DNA of 7,254 bases from an uncultured Microbacterium sp. GTDB taxonomy: Bacteria > Actinomycetota > Actinomycetes > Actinomycetales > Microbacteriaceae. The notes beneath the pieces were generated by a model. That model searched no databases. It was given only the letters and a program-made list of their open reading frames with translations, and was not told the origin of the DNA. The stretch spans positions 1-7,254 of the forward strand of contig CALKHM010000166.1 of the NCBI GenBank assembly GCA_937988695.1, in the 5' to 3' direction. Below, piece by piece: positions 5,985-7,254 of the stretch; within the stretch, counting starts at the first letter, position 1; each line of letters opens with the position of its first letter. The position numbers were made by a program, and so were the translations under genes.

Positions 5985-5992
5985 ATGCCACC

Positions 5993-6280
5993 ATGGCCGT
6001 CTATTCTGTCGACAGCGACGCCGTCTTCTCCGCCACCGCCGCCGTGCGCGGCACGATCGATCGTCTGCAGGGCGAGACCCATGCCATGCTCGCGCAGCTC
6101 ACCCAGCTGCAGGCCACGTGGACCGGCACCGCCGCGACGGCCTTCGCCGGCATCGTCGACCAGTGGCGGGCGACGCAGCAGCAGGTGGAGGACGCGCTGG
6201 CGGCGATCAACCACGCGCTGACCGCTGCCGGCCGGCAGTACGCCGAGGCCGAGCAGTTCACGACCGGCCTGTTCCGGTGA
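5993..6280 (+). CDS. WXG100-family protein (ESX/type VII secretion substrate)
   Basis: 95 residues, the family's standard size. The fold is two helices around a central W-x-G turn: W43-T44-G45 in ATWTGTAATAF. The C-terminal secretion motif YxxxE is present as Y83-x3-E87. There is no signal peptide and no cysteine. Such proteins form helical-hairpin dimers and leave the cell through a type VII (ESX/Yuk) machine powered by EccC/EssC. No second WXG100 gene and no ATPase gene lie in the window, so it may act as a homodimer or pair with a product encoded elsewhere. It follows the kinase by 116 bp and has its own Shine-Dalgarno; a strong terminator follows. Its function beyond being a secretion substrate is not readable from sequence. 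Confidence 0.92.
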   Translation: MAVYSVDSDAVFSATAAVRGTIDRLQGETHAMLAQLTQLQATWTGTAATAFAGIVDQWRATQQQVEDALAAINHALTAAGRQYAEAEQFTTGLFR

Positions 6281-6366
6281 ACGACGCGCAACAACTGCTC
6301 ACCACGCTGACACGCGCCGGAGACGACGAAGCGCCCCTCCTGGAGGAGGGGCGCTTCGTTCGATAG
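6277..6366 (+). CDS. Possible 29-residue ORF overlapping the WXG100 stop
   Basis: GTG at 6277 overlaps the WXG100 stop by GTGA, the same junction used twice in the left operon, and reads 29 codons to TAG at 6366. The peptide starts MNDAQQLLTTLTRAG and is acidic in the middle. I recognise no family. Its second half is the terminator stem, which argues against selection on protein. Kept only as a candidate; most likely it is chance. Confidence 0.15.
   Translation: MNDAQQLLTTLTRAGDDEAPLLEEGRFVR
6326..6359. terminator. Bidirectional hairpin terminator between WXG100 and groEL
   Basis: Perfect 16-bp arms: ACGAAGCGCCCCTCCT and its exact complement, separated by two bases (effectively a 4-6 base loop). 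It lies between convergent genes. Only a short T-containing tail (TTCG) follows on the plus strand, as is common for GC-rich actinobacterial terminators. It probably serves both directions. Confidence 0.85.
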
Positions 6367-6419
6367 GACTCGGGCTTGGACTCGCTCGCTTCGCGGGCTC
6401 GCTCAGCCCTCCGTCGGTG

Positions 6420-6452
6420 GGGGCTCCACGCCGCTGCGCGGCATGGAGCCCC
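6420..6452 (-). terminator. Hairpin just downstream of groEL
   Basis: Arms GGGGCTCCA and TGGAGCCCC, then a C/A mismatch, then GCCGC-TGC-GCGGC. Four more pairs (CGTC 6412-6415 with GACG 6453-6456) can form after a bulge. It begins six bases after the groEL stop and lacks a T-run. It is likely a groEL terminator or a 3'-protecting stem. Confidence 0.55.
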
Positions 6453-6458
6453 GACGAC

Positions 6459-7254
<796 letters not shown>

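Larger units (their letters stand above)
6281..6458. other. Convergent intergenic region between WXG100 and groEL
   Basis: 178 bases with no supported gene. It holds a strong 16-bp-arm terminator (6326-6359), a stretch of CTCGCT-type repeats with a small stem GGGCT-N5-AGCCC (about 6385-6415), and a long hairpin close to the groEL stop (6420-6452). Confidence 0.7.

Noticed and set aside
6364..6420. CTCGCT-rich segment as a CRISPR or mobile-element end
   Set aside because: There are no regular repeats with spacers, no target-site duplication and no transposase; it looks like ordinary extragenic sequence.

Overview
The window reads as GC-rich actinobacterial chromosome, most likely from the Microbacteriaceae (Microbacterium or a relative). 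The evidence is the strong GC bias at third codon positions, a GroEL ending in the GGMDF tail, a WXG100 protein, a FolP2-type DHPS homologue otherwise known from mycobacteria, a PhoP-like response regulator, and starts that look leaderless. The genus is an inference; no rRNA gene is present.

Layout. Positions 1-2662 hold a three-gene operon on the minus strand. It is transcribed from right to left as an NADH/FAD ferredoxin-reductase-like enzyme, then a FolP2-type dihydropteroate synthase homologue, then a RibD C-terminal (pyrimidine/dihydrofolate reductase-like) protein cut by the left edge. Both junctions are 4-base GTGA stop/start overlaps, so translation is probably coupled. An 89-bp AT-rich gap (2663-2751) separates the operon from a divergent winged-helix regulator with a cysteine-rich, SufR-like C-terminus. 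Two back-to-back promoters in this gap share one inverted repeat that covers both -35 boxes. Autoregulation together with control of the operon is therefore likely.

Positions 3467-5876 hold a two-component system on the plus strand: an OmpR/PhoB-family response regulator (PhoP-like, apparently leaderless) and a membrane histidine kinase. The kinase has no ATG, GTG or TTG start between the regulator's stop and its first membrane helix, so a CTG start is proposed. It also carries a 75-residue Arg/Pro-rich insert in its ATP-binding half. Next comes a solitary 95-residue WXG100 (ESX/type VII) protein at 5993-6280, a strong bidirectional terminator, a second hairpin, and the 3' part of groEL on the minus strand, running off the right edge.

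The genes form three units: a redox/pterin operon with its putative Fe-S regulator, a signalling pair, and a secreted WXG100 protein facing a chaperonin gene. The most unusual points are the FolP2/reductase operon with altered pterin/pABA loops, the operator-over-two-promoters arrangement, the kinase insert and start, and an apparent excess of the hexamer GGATGC/GCATCC across the window. I saw no CRISPR array, tRNA, rRNA, insertion sequence or phage gene.
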